Source of the DNA: a virus
Direction: 5' to 3' (one strand)
IMG/VR virus record: IMGVR_UViG_3300014501_000033
Location: 1-41,351 of that record
Length of the DNA: 41,351 nucleotides
Within the stretch, counting starts at the first letter, position 1. Each line of letters begins with the position of its first letter. A program made the position numbers and the translations under genes. Positions 14,230 through 23,454 of this stretch are shown here, one piece after another. Under the pieces are notes generated by a model. The model saw nothing but the letters and a program-made list of their open reading frames with translations, searched no databases and was not told where the DNA came from.

Positions 14230-17200
14230 TTATCTCTTTTTCGGCACGTGCCGCTTGTTGAACCCGACCGCTTCTAGCGCCTGTTGCTCTGGTGGCTCCG
14301 GCGGAGTCAACCCGAGGGTCGGTTGAATCGCGGTCGGCAGCACTTCCTTCGCCGCCATCTTGGCGGTTCCCTCATTTGGTTCAAATAGACTCTTACCCCG
14401 CGTCTTTTGATCCTGGAAGTCACGGCCCTCGTAATATTGTCGGGCCATTGACGGAACCGGCGCAAACCGATCCTCCGTCCATTTTACCACATCCCCACCG
14501 GCATAAGCTAATGCGATGACCGGCGCCATCGGTCCAGCCGGAAGCGTCCAGCGTCCCAAGCCGAACACATGAGGGTGGAAGAAGTCCTCGGCGCTCTGGG
14601 GTAATTTACCAGTCGATACCGTGTTCACTACCCCACCCGCCAAGGCCGCGGCAAGTAAATGCCCGGCAACAGCCTGCTGTGCTGGCGAGAGGTTGGTTGT
14701 CTTAAACAATTCCGGTACGTCCCCCGCGGCTCGACCGATCAATTTGAATGGGTTGGTAGTCCAGTGCGGAAATGCCAAGGTTACCCGCATCGCTAGTTGC
14801 ACAGCTTTACTCTGGAATTCACGACTGTCTTTCAGGTTACTAAATGAATAGTTGACGGCTTCTACAACCTTTTTTGCCTTGGCTTGTACCTTCGGGTCGG
14901 TGAGGCTTAATCCTTTCCGACTCGCATCATTTAGTACGTCTTGCAGGCCCATGAATTGAGCGCCGCGTCGGGCATTCTCGCCGACCTTCTCAAACAACAT
15001 CCGTTTGGCGGCGCGCATGATCGACGCCGGATTCTTGAAATTGGTTTGCTCCGCCTGTCCTTTGAATATATCCGGGGTCTCAGGAATGCCGCCAGTCTTC
15101 TTGGCTAGTTGGACCCGCGGTTCCATCGGGGTATTGGAGTTACTAAATGCCTCTTTTGCCGCGGTGCCTTCATGCACCGCTTCCGCCAATCCGGTTCCTG
15201 GAATTGCCTGTCGAAGCGCTTTGGCAGTTTCCATCAATTGTCCGTGCGTCAGACTTTGGATGGCCCGTCCCAATCGCAGGCCGGATTCCGATTGGGAAAA
15301 GTTCATGTAATGGGCGCCCTGTAGGGATAACTTCGCTTCAATTATTCTACGATTAACCCAATCAATTGACTTAAAAAACGGATTTTGCGGATCGACCGGC
15401 GACGGTTCCATGCCCTTATTGAAGATGTTCGCTACCGCTTTATCGGCGACGTACCGCGGCCGGTCGGCTTGTGCCAAGGCATCATCGACTAATCCGTGCT
15501 TTTCCGGCATCCGGCCAGCTTCATAGGTCGGATGGTATTCACCCGTACCCGGCTCAGTAAATTCAGTCTTCGCGCGTGCCTCTGTCTGTCCCTTGTTTTT
15601 GCCGACTTGTGTTACATGCTCGTACGGGTAATCGACTTCGCTTTGATAATGCTCCTGCAATTCATCCGGCGAAGCGGGCGGCAATTCCTGCACCGACCCA
15701 TCCTTCATTCCTTGTCGGAACAACGCAAGTCGAGTCTTCAATGGCGTATCCTGATCGTTCAGTTTATCAAGTAATCCACCTTCATTGGTTGCCGACCATT
15801 TGCGTTGTGGAGGTTGAAACAACTTATCCCGTAACGCTAGTTCATTCGGCATCTGCTGGTCGCCAAAGTCGAGTTTGCGAATGAGGCCGGCACTCACCGC
15901 GTCTTTCGCCATGCGGGAGAAATGAACGTACTTCATCGCATCGACGCGCTTAGCAATGGCGGTCACGAGGGGATTCTCGTGCATTGGCGCCATTCCTTTC
16001 GCGGCGATAGTGTTCACAAAATCCTCGTGCCCACCTGTCAGACTTCGGCTCTTTATAACATGCCCAATTGGTGCTAAACCGCCTGGACCACTTCCTTCCG
16101 GCGCCTTATATCCGAACTCATAAGGCTTTTTCCCGTTCTTGTCGATCATACCGGCAGACCGACCCATTTGATCTTCACTCCAATATTGCGCACCAGGAAT
16201 GTTTTCACGAATTGCATTCCGTTTGATAGCGACTCCGTCTTCATGCCATAATGCACGAAGATTAGCTAATTTTGGATCGGATGGTGCTTGATGGGCCTCG
16301 ATCTCATCTATGAGTCGGTATACTTCCTTCGCCCGGCCCGACTGCATCATCTGGTTTGTCGCGTCAATGTATGGTTTGTATGCCGCGGCGCGACGGAAGC
16401 CACCCAAATTACTCGTATCATCCGCCTGTTTTACAATATCCATTGCACGGACAACATGGGTGCTGCGTCCAAGATTGCCGCCAAAGAATTCGCCGATGGA
16501 ATTACCGGCCTTTACTGCCAGACCCCCCATGATGTCCTTTGTTTTTAAGCCGGCGTTGAGGACTTGATCGTGGAATTTTTTAACATCGAATCCACCAGAT
16601 TCATTGGACCATAATTGTTTAAGTCGTTCTTTTGTGAATTCGCTGAATGTATCTTTTGGCACATCTTCTTTAGGGACGGCGCGGGTGACGGCCGCGATCA
16701 CTTGTTCCGGCGCGCGTTCTGCCGGCGGCTTGGCGGCTTCTTTCGCCTCTTCGGCTGGTGTCTGTACTTGTGTAGGAGTCTCGACCTTTTGTTCCGCTGG
16801 TGTCGCTTTATCGGGTACAGGTGTACCCGCCATCCCTTCGGGGGTTTCAAATGTTGCGTCCCTTGTTGATTCTGCAACCGCAGAGTCCTGTTCCGCCTTT
16901 GCTTTGATCGCGGCTTGCCGACGCTCTACTCCTCCGGCGGCAAGGTATTTATTCTGTACTTGTCCTATCGCGTCGGCATTGGCTTGCCGTTCCTCTGGGG
17001 TTTTGGCGTCCTCGATACGACGCGCCTGGGGTGTCTGTACTTGTGTAGGAGTCTCGACCTTTTGTTCCGCTGGCGCCGGCACAGGTCGCATCTCCCCCTG
17101 TGGCAGTCCAGCGGCATCGCGTGCTTGGATTAACGAGGCGTTCGCCTGATCGGTCGCGTCGGCAAGAAGTGGCTTTTTACCTAACCCCTCTTTTACCTGA

Positions 17201-18573
17201 TATCCATTTGCTTGCATCCACGCGCGTAATTGCCGATTGCCGCCGTTAACTACTTCGTCAGGAATTGGGGGCAATGGACGTTTCGTAGGGATAAGTTTGG
17301 GTGTGGGAACCGGACCCTTACTAACTGTTCCGATTCCGCCTGGGCCTTCTATTCCGGCTTCCTGATGGAATTGCACAGGAGTTGCCGCGGTAGGATTTAC
17401 CCGCTCTTGCAAGTATTGAGCCATCGCTTGTCGCGGTGTCATCTGTTGTGTGTCGATCTTGTTCTGTATAATCCGACGATCAATGGGGACACCCATTTTG
17501 TTTGCTAGAATACGAAGCTGCCCAGCATCTAAGCTATTCAGATTGTCCGGAAGCGCAGTAGGCTTCGCAAGCAATGGTTGCTGGGGCGGTGTCGCGGGAG
17601 CCGGCATCGGTGCAGGAGTCGGTGCAGGAGCGGGAGTCGGCGTCACGTTTTCTGGCGCTTTTGTTTCTACGGGGGCAGTCTGCACAGGGGATTGGTTTTC
17701 GACCCCAGGTGCAGATTGACCTTCCGGTGCCATGCCATGCAGCAATCCGCCCCCGGCGCCCAGGGCCAGCGCCTTACCTACGTTCTCCAATATTGGCCGC
17801 CCGGTATTCATGTTAGTGGTCATTTGGCCTGCCACCTGGGGAAACGCGGATGCCAGAACTTTGCTGCCGAATGTGGCTCCCGCATCGCTGATGACACCAG
17901 AGAGCGCACGTTTTAACACGCCACTTATGAGGGAATTGCCCTTCCCGCCTAGCGCGTACGAGATGGCTGAATCAATGGCACCTTGGGTTATCGCCTGTCC
18001 AGGTGTTCCGCCCTGCCCATACTCGCTTAATCCACCAGCAGCGGCCGCCAGAACGGGATTGGCAAAGCGTGCGCTGCCGGCCAGGAAGCCAACAGCCTCG
18101 GTGCCGATGTCCTCCTTCACTGGCGTTTGCATGATGTTCTGGTTGGCAAGGAAAGCGTTTTGGCCCACCTGTCCCGGCAGAAGGCGTCCAATACCCTCCG
18201 CGGTACTGGGGATGCCGGAACCTTGATAAGCTGCAAGTGCGCGATTCTCGTAAGGATGTTGGGCGCCGAACTCTGCGGTCTCGGCGCCCTGAGCCGCAGC
18301 CTCAGTCGGCCCATAAGCCGCCGCAGCGCCAGCCTCCGCCGGGTTCAATTGCTTGTTAGGAAGGGCTGTGGCCTGTTCGCCGGCAGGACCATAGAGTTTA
18401 CGGGCAGCCTCATAATTGGCGCCGATCTGCAATTGATGTTCCGGCTTGGCCGGATCGAGGCCCATCTTCGTGTTCAAATCTTGCGCCTTTAGGCGCCAGA
18501 TTGAATTCGGATCGACGGCTTGCAAATCGCTTGGGGGTGTGATCTGCAAATCAGATGGAAGTTCATCGGCCAT
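14230..18573 (-). CDS. Very large internal virion / DNA-ejection protein
   Basis: 1447 residues, the largest gene, RBS AGGAG. The N-terminal third is Ala/Gly/Gln-rich (about 60-290), the middle is Pro/Thr/Gln-rich low complexity with a duplicated AEQKVETPTQVQTP unit, and the C-terminal 800 residues are helical and ordered. No lysozyme or transglycosylase motif was found. Size, composition and place at the end of the virion block resemble T7 gp16-like ejection proteins and other podoviral internal proteins. I recognise no domain, so the role is inferred. Confidence 0.6.
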   Translation of the reverse strand: MADELPSDLQITPPSDLQAVDPNSIWRLKAQDLNTKMGLDPAKPEHQLQIGANYEAARKLYGPAGEQATALPNKQLNPAEAGAAAAYGPTEAAAQGAETAEFGAQHPYENRALAAYQGSGIPSTAEGIGRLLPGQVGQNAFLANQNIMQTPVKEDIGTEAVGFLAGSARFANPVLAAAAGGLSEYGQGGTPGQAITQGAIDSAISYALGGKGNSLISGVLKRALSGVISDAGATFGSKVLASAFPQVAGQMTTNMNTGRPILENVGKALALGAGGGLLHGMAPEGQSAPGVENQSPVQTAPVETKAPENVTPTPAPAPTPAPMPAPATPPQQPLLAKPTALPDNLNSLDAGQLRILANKMGVPIDRRIIQNKIDTQQMTPRQAMAQYLQERVNPTAATPVQFHQEAGIEGPGGIGTVSKGPVPTPKLIPTKRPLPPIPDEVVNGGNRQLRAWMQANGYQVKEGLGKKPLLADATDQANASLIQARDAAGLPQGEMRPVPAPAEQKVETPTQVQTPQARRIEDAKTPEERQANADAIGQVQNKYLAAGGVERRQAAIKAKAEQDSAVAESTRDATFETPEGMAGTPVPDKATPAEQKVETPTQVQTPAEEAKEAAKPPAERAPEQVIAAVTRAVPKEDVPKDTFSEFTKERLKQLWSNESGGFDVKKFHDQVLNAGLKTKDIMGGLAVKAGNSIGEFFGGNLGRSTHVVRAMDIVKQADDTSNLGGFRRAAAYKPYIDATNQMMQSGRAKEVYRLIDEIEAHQAPSDPKLANLRALWHEDGVAIKRNAIRENIPGAQYWSEDQMGRSAGMIDKNGKKPYEFGYKAPEGSGPGGLAPIGHVIKSRSLTGGHEDFVNTIAAKGMAPMHENPLVTAIAKRVDAMKYVHFSRMAKDAVSAGLIRKLDFGDQQMPNELALRDKLFQPPQRKWSATNEGGLLDKLNDQDTPLKTRLALFRQGMKDGSVQELPPASPDELQEHYQSEVDYPYEHVTQVGKNKGQTEARAKTEFTEPGTGEYHPTYEAGRMPEKHGLVDDALAQADRPRYVADKAVANIFNKGMEPSPVDPQNPFFKSIDWVNRRIIEAKLSLQGAHYMNFSQSESGLRLGRAIQSLTHGQLMETAKALRQAIPGTGLAEAVHEGTAAKEAFSNSNTPMEPRVQLAKKTGGIPETPDIFKGQAEQTNFKNPASIMRAAKRMLFEKVGENARRGAQFMGLQDVLNDASRKGLSLTDPKVQAKAKKVVEAVNYSFSNLKDSREFQSKAVQLAMRVTLAFPHWTTNPFKLIGRAAGDVPELFKTTNLSPAQQAVAGHLLAAALAGGVVNTVSTGKLPQSAEDFFHPHVFGLGRWTLPAGPMAPVIALAYAGGDVVKWTEDRFAPVPSMARQYYEGRDFQDQKTRGKSLFEPNEGTAKMAAKEVLPTAIQPTLGLTPPEPPEQQALEAVGFNKRHVPKKR
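16757..17073 (-). repeat. 44-bp exact direct repeat inside the giant virion gene
   Basis: Bases 16757-16800 and 17030-17073 are identical, 273 bp apart start to start, which keeps the reading frame. They encode the duplicated peptide around EQKVETPTQVQTP in the low-complexity middle of the 1447-residue protein. Identity at the DNA level suggests a recent duplication or gene conversion. Confidence 0.85.
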
Positions 18574-18575
18574 AT

Positions 18576-19874
18576 CTACGCTCCTGGGGGCGCCGGTAAG
18601 GGATTAGCCGGCGGCTGGTAGGGCAGGATTTGCCCATTCGTGACCTTGAACATCTTGCCGGTGGACGGACTATGAAGTACGGAACCTTCCGGGTATTTGG
18701 CGCCCGTGACAGGATGAACCGCGGCCGGTGATTGGGGAGTTGCAATTCCGGGTGCTGCTACGGGCGCGGGCGCGGGTTGTGCCGCAGATGCTTGCGCCTG
18801 ACCGGGAACGACAGGGGGGGGTGCCGCACCCCCAGGAGGCATCATAGTTCGTTGGGGGTACGGATTCTGCGGATTGGGTGTGGGCGCCGCGGCGGGAGTC
18901 GGTGCATTAGATTGTGCATTTGGGCCGCCCGGTAGACCTTTTTGCATGTTTAGGAACTCGTTTTGCCGCTGTCCCGCAACCTGTACTGCATGTTGATAAT
19001 CTTTCCACTGTTGGGTGTTCGTATCGTTCGGGTCGATCTTATTTCCCTCGGCATCGGTACCCGTCTCTAGTTTAGACTTGGCTTGTTTTTCATCTTCCTC
19101 CGCTTGTCGGTACGATTGATTAGCAGATTCATACTGCGCCTTCTGGTATTCGGATTCCTTTGCTTCCGGCGCCGGCTTTGGTTGTTCCGCCGCCTTACCC
19201 CCCGGCAACGGCTCCTGCACGGTGTCGGGCAACTTCACCTTGTATGCACCCGCGCCCTCGGCCTCCAAGGTCTCGCCCGGTTTGAGGTTCGCCTGCTGGC
19301 GTTCTTCACCCGCGGCGAATGCTTCTTGTGACATCCGATCTGGCCCGGTGCCTCGACTGATGCCAACCGACCCGCCGGGAACGGTATGGGCCGGCGTATT
19401 CTGCGCTTGCTTCACAACCTCCTGCATGACCCCCTTGAACGTGTTGAGGTCGATGTTGGGATCGTTCTGCAAATCCTCGACTTGATCCTTCAATTCCCCC
19501 AAGTCGTATTTGCCAAGCATTGCGGCCCGCATCACGCTCTTGGCCTTCATCAACGATTGGGTCATGGGCGATACGCCCCCCACACCGCCTCCGCCGATTG
19601 CTGCGCCGGATCGCCGAGGGGAAGTTCCAGTAGTCCCCATTCCCCGGCCGCGCCCAACGGCTTGCCGAGTGTTTGAGGCATTTTGCAATTTATGGGCTAA
19701 CGCGCGAGCCGCCTCCATGTCTGGCGCCGGCTTACGCGCAGCGATGAGTGGCACTTTGTTATGTGCCGCTGCCTCACGCAGGTGACTCAGATCGCCGACC
19801 GGCGTTTCCTTCGGCGGTTCCCCCTCATTACGACGGTTGAATCCTCGAAGATCAAAATTATCAGATTGAGCCAC
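18576..19874 (-). CDS. Internal virion protein candidate
   Basis: 432 residues starting at GTG 19874 with GGAG upstream. Hydrophilic, rich in Gln, Ala, Pro and Gly. One ordered helical part at about 100-160 (MTQSLMKAKSVMRAAMLGKY) and a coiled-coil-like stretch (EYQKAQYESANQSYRQAEED) are followed by a Pro-rich end. It sits between two similar proteins in the place of podoviral ejection proteins. No domain recognised. Confidence 0.6.
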   Translation of the reverse strand: MAQSDNFDLRGFNRRNEGEPPKETPVGDLSHLREAAAHNKVPLIAARKPAPDMEAARALAHKLQNASNTRQAVGRGRGMGTTGTSPRRSGAAIGGGGVGGVSPMTQSLMKAKSVMRAAMLGKYDLGELKDQVEDLQNDPNIDLNTFKGVMQEVVKQAQNTPAHTVPGGSVGISRGTGPDRMSQEAFAAGEERQQANLKPGETLEAEGAGAYKVKLPDTVQEPLPGGKAAEQPKPAPEAKESEYQKAQYESANQSYRQAEEDEKQAKSKLETGTDAEGNKIDPNDTNTQQWKDYQHAVQVAGQRQNEFLNMQKGLPGGPNAQSNAPTPAAAPTPNPQNPYPQRTMMPPGGAAPPPVVPGQAQASAAQPAPAPVAAPGIATPQSPAAVHPVTGAKYPEGSVLHSPSTGKMFKVTNGQILPYQPPANPLPAPPGA

Positions 19875-19876
19875 GC

Positions 19877-20578
19877 CTAATCTCCATTATTCGCCGCATC
19901 TTGATTATAATCGGCACCCTGAATCGGATTACCGTTAGCATCAAACGGATTGCCGTTACTGTCGTACCCGGCGATTAATGACGAATCGCCGAATTCGTTC
20001 CCGCCATTATTTAGCATACCCTGATTATTGGCGAAACCCATTAACGCTTGCTGGTAAGCCTGGGCTTGCGAACCACCCGCAGCCGGAGTGGTCGAGTTGG
20101 CGACCGCAGCACCTTGATTACTGCCCGGCAGCGCGCCGGCGACACCTTCATTGACCTGATTCTTTGGCAGGCCGACACCAGGGGCATTGATAGCATTACC
20201 TGCGTTTGCCGACATATTCGCCAGATTTTCCAATGCTCCCATTTGAGTAAGAGCGCCTTGATTCTGGACGTTGGCTGCCGCAAGATTATACGTTTGTAAC
20301 GGCGCTTGTAGTTCATTGGGAAGTGTGGTTGAATTTGCTAGGCCCGCGTTCGTCAGGCCTTGAGTGACGCTCGCCTGATTCTGGCCGAGTTGTTGTTGCA
20401 AGCCTTGCAATTGGCCGGAAGTCGTGTTACCGGCGAGATTATAAGCTTGGCCGAGGTTTGTCAGGGCCGCGTTATATCCTTGGATCGCGGGATTGGAACC
20501 AGAGAATTGAGTGACTCCCGGCGCGCCAAGGGCGCTTGTAGGAGTAGGAGAAGCCGCAATACCAACATTACCGGGCAT
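19877..20578 (-). CDS. Gln/Asn/Ala-rich internal virion protein candidate
   Basis: 233 residues, RBS AGGTGAT. Strongly Asn/Gln/Gly/Ala-rich with repeated NxGL and helical AANVQNQGAL patterns, ending in an acidic Asn-rich tail with a GYDSNGNPFDANGNP unit. It is the first of three collinear genes (this one, then 19874-18576 and 18573-14230) that probably make the internal ejection complex. Function inferred from position and composition. Confidence 0.55.
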   Translation of the reverse strand: MPGNVGIAASPTPTSALGAPGVTQFSGSNPAIQGYNAALTNLGQAYNLAGNTTSGQLQGLQQQLGQNQASVTQGLTNAGLANSTTLPNELQAPLQTYNLAAANVQNQGALTQMGALENLANMSANAGNAINAPGVGLPKNQVNEGVAGALPGSNQGAAVANSTTPAAGGSQAQAYQQALMGFANNQGMLNNGGNEFGDSSLIAGYDSNGNPFDANGNPIQGADYNQDAANNGD

Positions 20579-20588
20579 ATATCACCTG

Positions 20589-21863
20589 CTATCCTAATGA
20601 GTTATAATACTTTGTGAGAAGTTGCCAGTTGCGACGATGGCGATTATGCGACACCGCGTTCTGATCTAACAACGGAAATTGTAGCGCAATCGCCACGGCG
20701 GATACCATATCGGACATCGTTAAGGAGTCGGACAAACTTTCCGCGTATAATGCCCCTACAATTCCCGCACAGGTTGCAGTAAGCGTCAAGGAATCGGAGA
20801 GCGATGGGAAGGTGGCGCGTACCGCGGAAACAAGATCAGATATTGTCAACGAATCGGAGACCGACTCATGTAGACCCCGCAATCCCGACGAGAGATCGGA
20901 GAGTGTAAGTGAATCCGCAAGTGATGGAAATGTAGCGCGTTGTCCGCTGCCTGAAGCCGATAGAGTGAGCGAATCTGAGAGTGATGGAAAAGTGCGGCGA
21001 ATTGCGAAATCGGAATCGGAAAGCGTTAATGAATCGGTATTCGTTTCAGTGTAACTATTAGCGCCTCCCGACCGCAGCAACGGCAGCATCGACGAAACGC
21101 GGTTGAGTTCGAGGGGGCGATTCGCGAGACACGACAGATAATCCGCATAGACTTCTGAGGCGGTCCAGGTTCGGCCCAACACCTCCGCCTCAAATAGATA
21201 CCCAGTCGCCGCTCCATCTCCACCTAAATTGTTTCCCAGCCTTATTGATATTGACGAGCCGGTAGACATCGTGATGGCGTGCGCCGCCGAAGCCCCTAAT
21301 CGGCCGTTGACGTACACACTCACCACACTTCCATCGAAAGTGCCCACGATTCTATAGACATTTCCAACGGACATCCCAATGAGGCTGGGTCCGCTGCTGT
21401 AAGGACCGGCCCCCGTGCCGTCAGACACGAAAAACTGCGGTGAGCCGCTGGTGAGGCCGTAAATAAGATCAAACTGTTCGTGTAGGGCGTCGCTTACCCC
21501 GTCAGTCCATCTTGTGCAAATGTCACCCCTCGTTAATACGCCGGGCGAGAACGTGGCCGCAACGGTAATGTTGTTTCCCGAGACAACGGCGGCGCCGGTC
21601 GGCATTGCAACGTATGCGCTTCCGCCTCCGTTGAAGTACAGGCTGCCGATACCCCACGCCGATTTGTTGTTCCAGGAAACACCCGCCGCCAGCGTGCCGG
21701 GGCAAATCCCGCGAAGATCGTAAAACTGTGTTCCTCCCCCCGAAAGCCCCGGCGTAACCCTCCACCATGCCACCAGCCCGCGATTGAGGGGGGCGGACTG
21801 GTTGATCGGATTTCTCAGATCAATAGGTCGATAGCGTCGGATTGGCGCAAAGCGGGAGATCAT
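20589..21863 (-). CDS. Tail fibre-like protein with LamG-type lectin domain and DSLTLS repeats
   Basis: 424 residues. About 20-265 look like a concanavalin A/LamG-type sandwich: LVAWWRV near the start, YDLRG, VGNVYRIVGTFDGSVVSVYV (the typical strand pair of this fold) and GYLFEAEVLG. Residues 277 to about 390 are six near-tandem units of 20-22 residues beginning DSLT(L/I/M), then a basic end. A glycan-binding domain on a repetitive stalk suggests a receptor-binding or capsid/tail decoration protein. The start ATG 21863 has only a weak RBS. Confidence 0.65.
   Translation of the reverse strand: MISRFAPIRRYRPIDLRNPINQSAPLNRGLVAWWRVTPGLSGGGTQFYDLRGICPGTLAAGVSWNNKSAWGIGSLYFNGGGSAYVAMPTGAAVVSGNNITVAATFSPGVLTRGDICTRWTDGVSDALHEQFDLIYGLTSGSPQFFVSDGTGAGPYSSGPSLIGMSVGNVYRIVGTFDGSVVSVYVNGRLGASAAHAITMSTGSSISIRLGNNLGGDGAATGYLFEAEVLGRTWTASEVYADYLSCLANRPLELNRVSSMLPLLRSGGANSYTETNTDSLTLSDSDFAIRRTFPSLSDSLTLSASGSGQRATFPSLADSLTLSDLSSGLRGLHESVSDSLTISDLVSAVRATFPSLSDSLTLTATCAGIVGALYAESLSDSLTMSDMVSAVAIALQFPLLDQNAVSHNRHRRNWQLLTKYYNSLG
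20694..21035 (-). repeat. Six ~60-bp repeats encoding DSLTLS units
   Basis: Six in-frame units, five spacings of 20, 20, 20, 20 and 22 codons, each starting DSLTLS, DSLTIS, DSLTLT or DSLTMS. Four units carry the follow-on (A/R)xRATFPSLS-like segment and two have diverged. This is a protein repeat and not a CRISPR: there are no constant-length unique spacers. Confidence 0.85.
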
Positions 21864-21866
21864 TGA

Positions 21867-22355
21867 TTAACCGGCTTGATCGCTATACGGCGCGATATTT
21901 ATTTCGTTGCCACTCGCAGCAAACGCCACACCAGTTTCATTTTGTGCGATTGGTTTCCATTGACCAGGAGGTAATGCAATATCCTGCGAGACGGTATACG
22001 CATTTGATGTGGCGTCAGTTGCAAGTACCACGTTCACATTACGAATTGGCGCAATAGTATTGCTGCCAGTTTCGTAAGTGATTCCATCCAGGGACCGAAG
22101 CAGCCAAACATTAACACCCCCGTTTGCGGTTCGATTACTCGCAATTGCGGCAAGTCGTAACTCGATTGTCGTTAGCGGCCATCCGCCAATTTGCCCTGCG
22201 CCTGATGTCCCATATTGGTTGTTGAATACGCCTCCATTTCCGTTCACCGACGCAAGAGTGACGGAACCATTCGCCAGAGAATTCAACTCTGTGGTCAGTA
22301 TACTGGTGAATGTACCGGCGTTCTGCTGTACGAGATATTCTGTAACGAATGCCAT
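21867..22355 (-). CDS. Virion/tail-associated protein (162 aa)
   Basis: RBS AAGGT. Beta-rich, Asn/Gly/Ser/Thr-rich protein with a jelly-roll-like distribution (IELRLAAIASNRTANGGVNV, then WLLRSLDGITYETG), as in small phage structural proteins. It is followed 4 bases later by the lectin-like gene. No family recognised. Confidence 0.6.
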   Translation of the reverse strand: MAFVTEYLVQQNAGTFTSILTTELNSLANGSVTLASVNGNGGVFNNQYGTSGAGQIGGWPLTTIELRLAAIASNRTANGGVNVWLLRSLDGITYETGSNTIAPIRNVNVVLATDATSNAYTVSQDIALPPGQWKPIAQNETGVAFAASGNEINIAPYSDQAG

Positions 22356-22363
22356 ATTTTACC

Positions 22364-22894
22364 TTATACTTGAACGCCCTGAGCCTGCAACATTCCGAGC
22401 GCGGCCGTAATGTCGGTAATATCACAATCCGCAGTCTGCGATGCGAGTAGTAACTGGATGCTATTGCATGGTCCTGTGCCGAAAGCGGTCGCCTGTGCCA
22501 CGGTCATCATATTCATGGTCACGAAATTAACGCCCAAAGCGTTCCAGGTTGCAAATTGAAGATTGCTTCCAGGATCAAGATTATCAATATAATCAAGCGC
22601 CGCGTTTGCGAGCGCCACATTCGTCTGGGTTAGCACAGTCTTACCATCCACTCCCACAGTTGTCGGGGATAGGGCATACAGATCAAGCAGATCGCGGATG
22701 GAAATAGCCGCGGCCAAAACGGAATTCTTTGGCAGGTAGCTATACTGGATCGTTTGATTCGGTACGATCTGATGCACCAATACCAGGAGTCCGGCCTCAT
22801 CCCCAGAAGCAACATGGGGCGCGAAACCGATATTATTCGGATCGGTATGAAGCAGAGTGGCGAGTTGGGACTGTTGGGGGCCGGTGAGAAGCAT
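22364..22894 (-). CDS. Hypothetical virion-associated protein (176 aa)
   Basis: RBS AAAGGA. Mostly helical (SVLAAAISIRDLLDLYAL; NVALANAALDYIDNL). Sits among tail genes, 9 bases from its neighbours on both sides. Function unknown. Confidence 0.55.
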   Translation of the reverse strand: MLLTGPQQSQLATLLHTDPNNIGFAPHVASGDEAGLLVLVHQIVPNQTIQYSYLPKNSVLAAAISIRDLLDLYALSPTTVGVDGKTVLTQTNVALANAALDYIDNLDPGSNLQFATWNALGVNFVTMNMMTVAQATAFGTGPCNSIQLLLASQTADCDITDITAALGMLQAQGVQV

Positions 22895-22903
22895 GATAAT
22901 CCT

Positions 22904-23446
22904 TTAATCATTCAGAACATAGGTGACGGAAAGCGTGTCGCCGCTAATCACCGACCGGGTACTACCAAATGAGGCTTCACAGAGAAGCGTGCCCGATGTA
23001 CCGCTGATGGTGTTATTACTGGTGATGAATGCGCCATTGATCGTCGCGGTTCCGTTGATGTTGAACGTGGCGACACTTGCGGCGTTGGTGATACTCTGGC
23101 TGGACGCTGCCGCCGGAGAATACGTTGGCCGGCTTGCATTACTATATGAGGCATTCTCTGTCCATCCTGCGTGCGACGCCATTGTATCGCCGGCAGCCAA
23201 AGCGCTGAATCCGGCGTTATCAATCAGGCCGATGTACCACACCGCGATCTGCGTGACACCCCCAATCGCGGTATTTAATACCGTGTTTCGCCCAATATTG
23301 GTAACGAGGTTCGGCGATTCCCATTCGTCGATCACCTTACCATCACGTTCGAGTTTGAAGATGAATCGCCCCTTGAGACCGATATGTTCGGCCGGCCGGG
23401 TAACAACGCCCTCTGCGCTATCGCTCAAATGTAACTGTGAATTCAT
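22904..23446 (-). CDS. Tail-associated structural protein (180 aa)
   Basis: RBS GAGGT. Starts with a polar region, then GRFIFKLERDGKVIDEWESP and NLVTNIGRN, a pattern common in small phage structural proteins, followed by an Ala/Ser/Thr-rich beta part and a last strand SGDTLSVTYVLND. It lies directly downstream of the nozzle gene. No precise family named. Confidence 0.6.
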   Translation of the reverse strand: MNSQLHLSDSAEGVVTRPAEHIGLKGRFIFKLERDGKVIDEWESPNLVTNIGRNTVLNTAIGGVTQIAVWYIGLIDNAGFSALAAGDTMASHAGWTENASYSNASRPTYSPAAASSQSITNAASVATFNINGTATINGAFITSNNTISGTSGTLLCEASFGSTRSVISGDTLSVTYVLND

Positions 23447-23454
23447 AGAGACCT

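Noticed and set aside
20694-21035. Regular repeats as a CRISPR array
   Set aside because: They keep the reading frame of a fibre-like protein and there are no fixed repeats with unique spacers.
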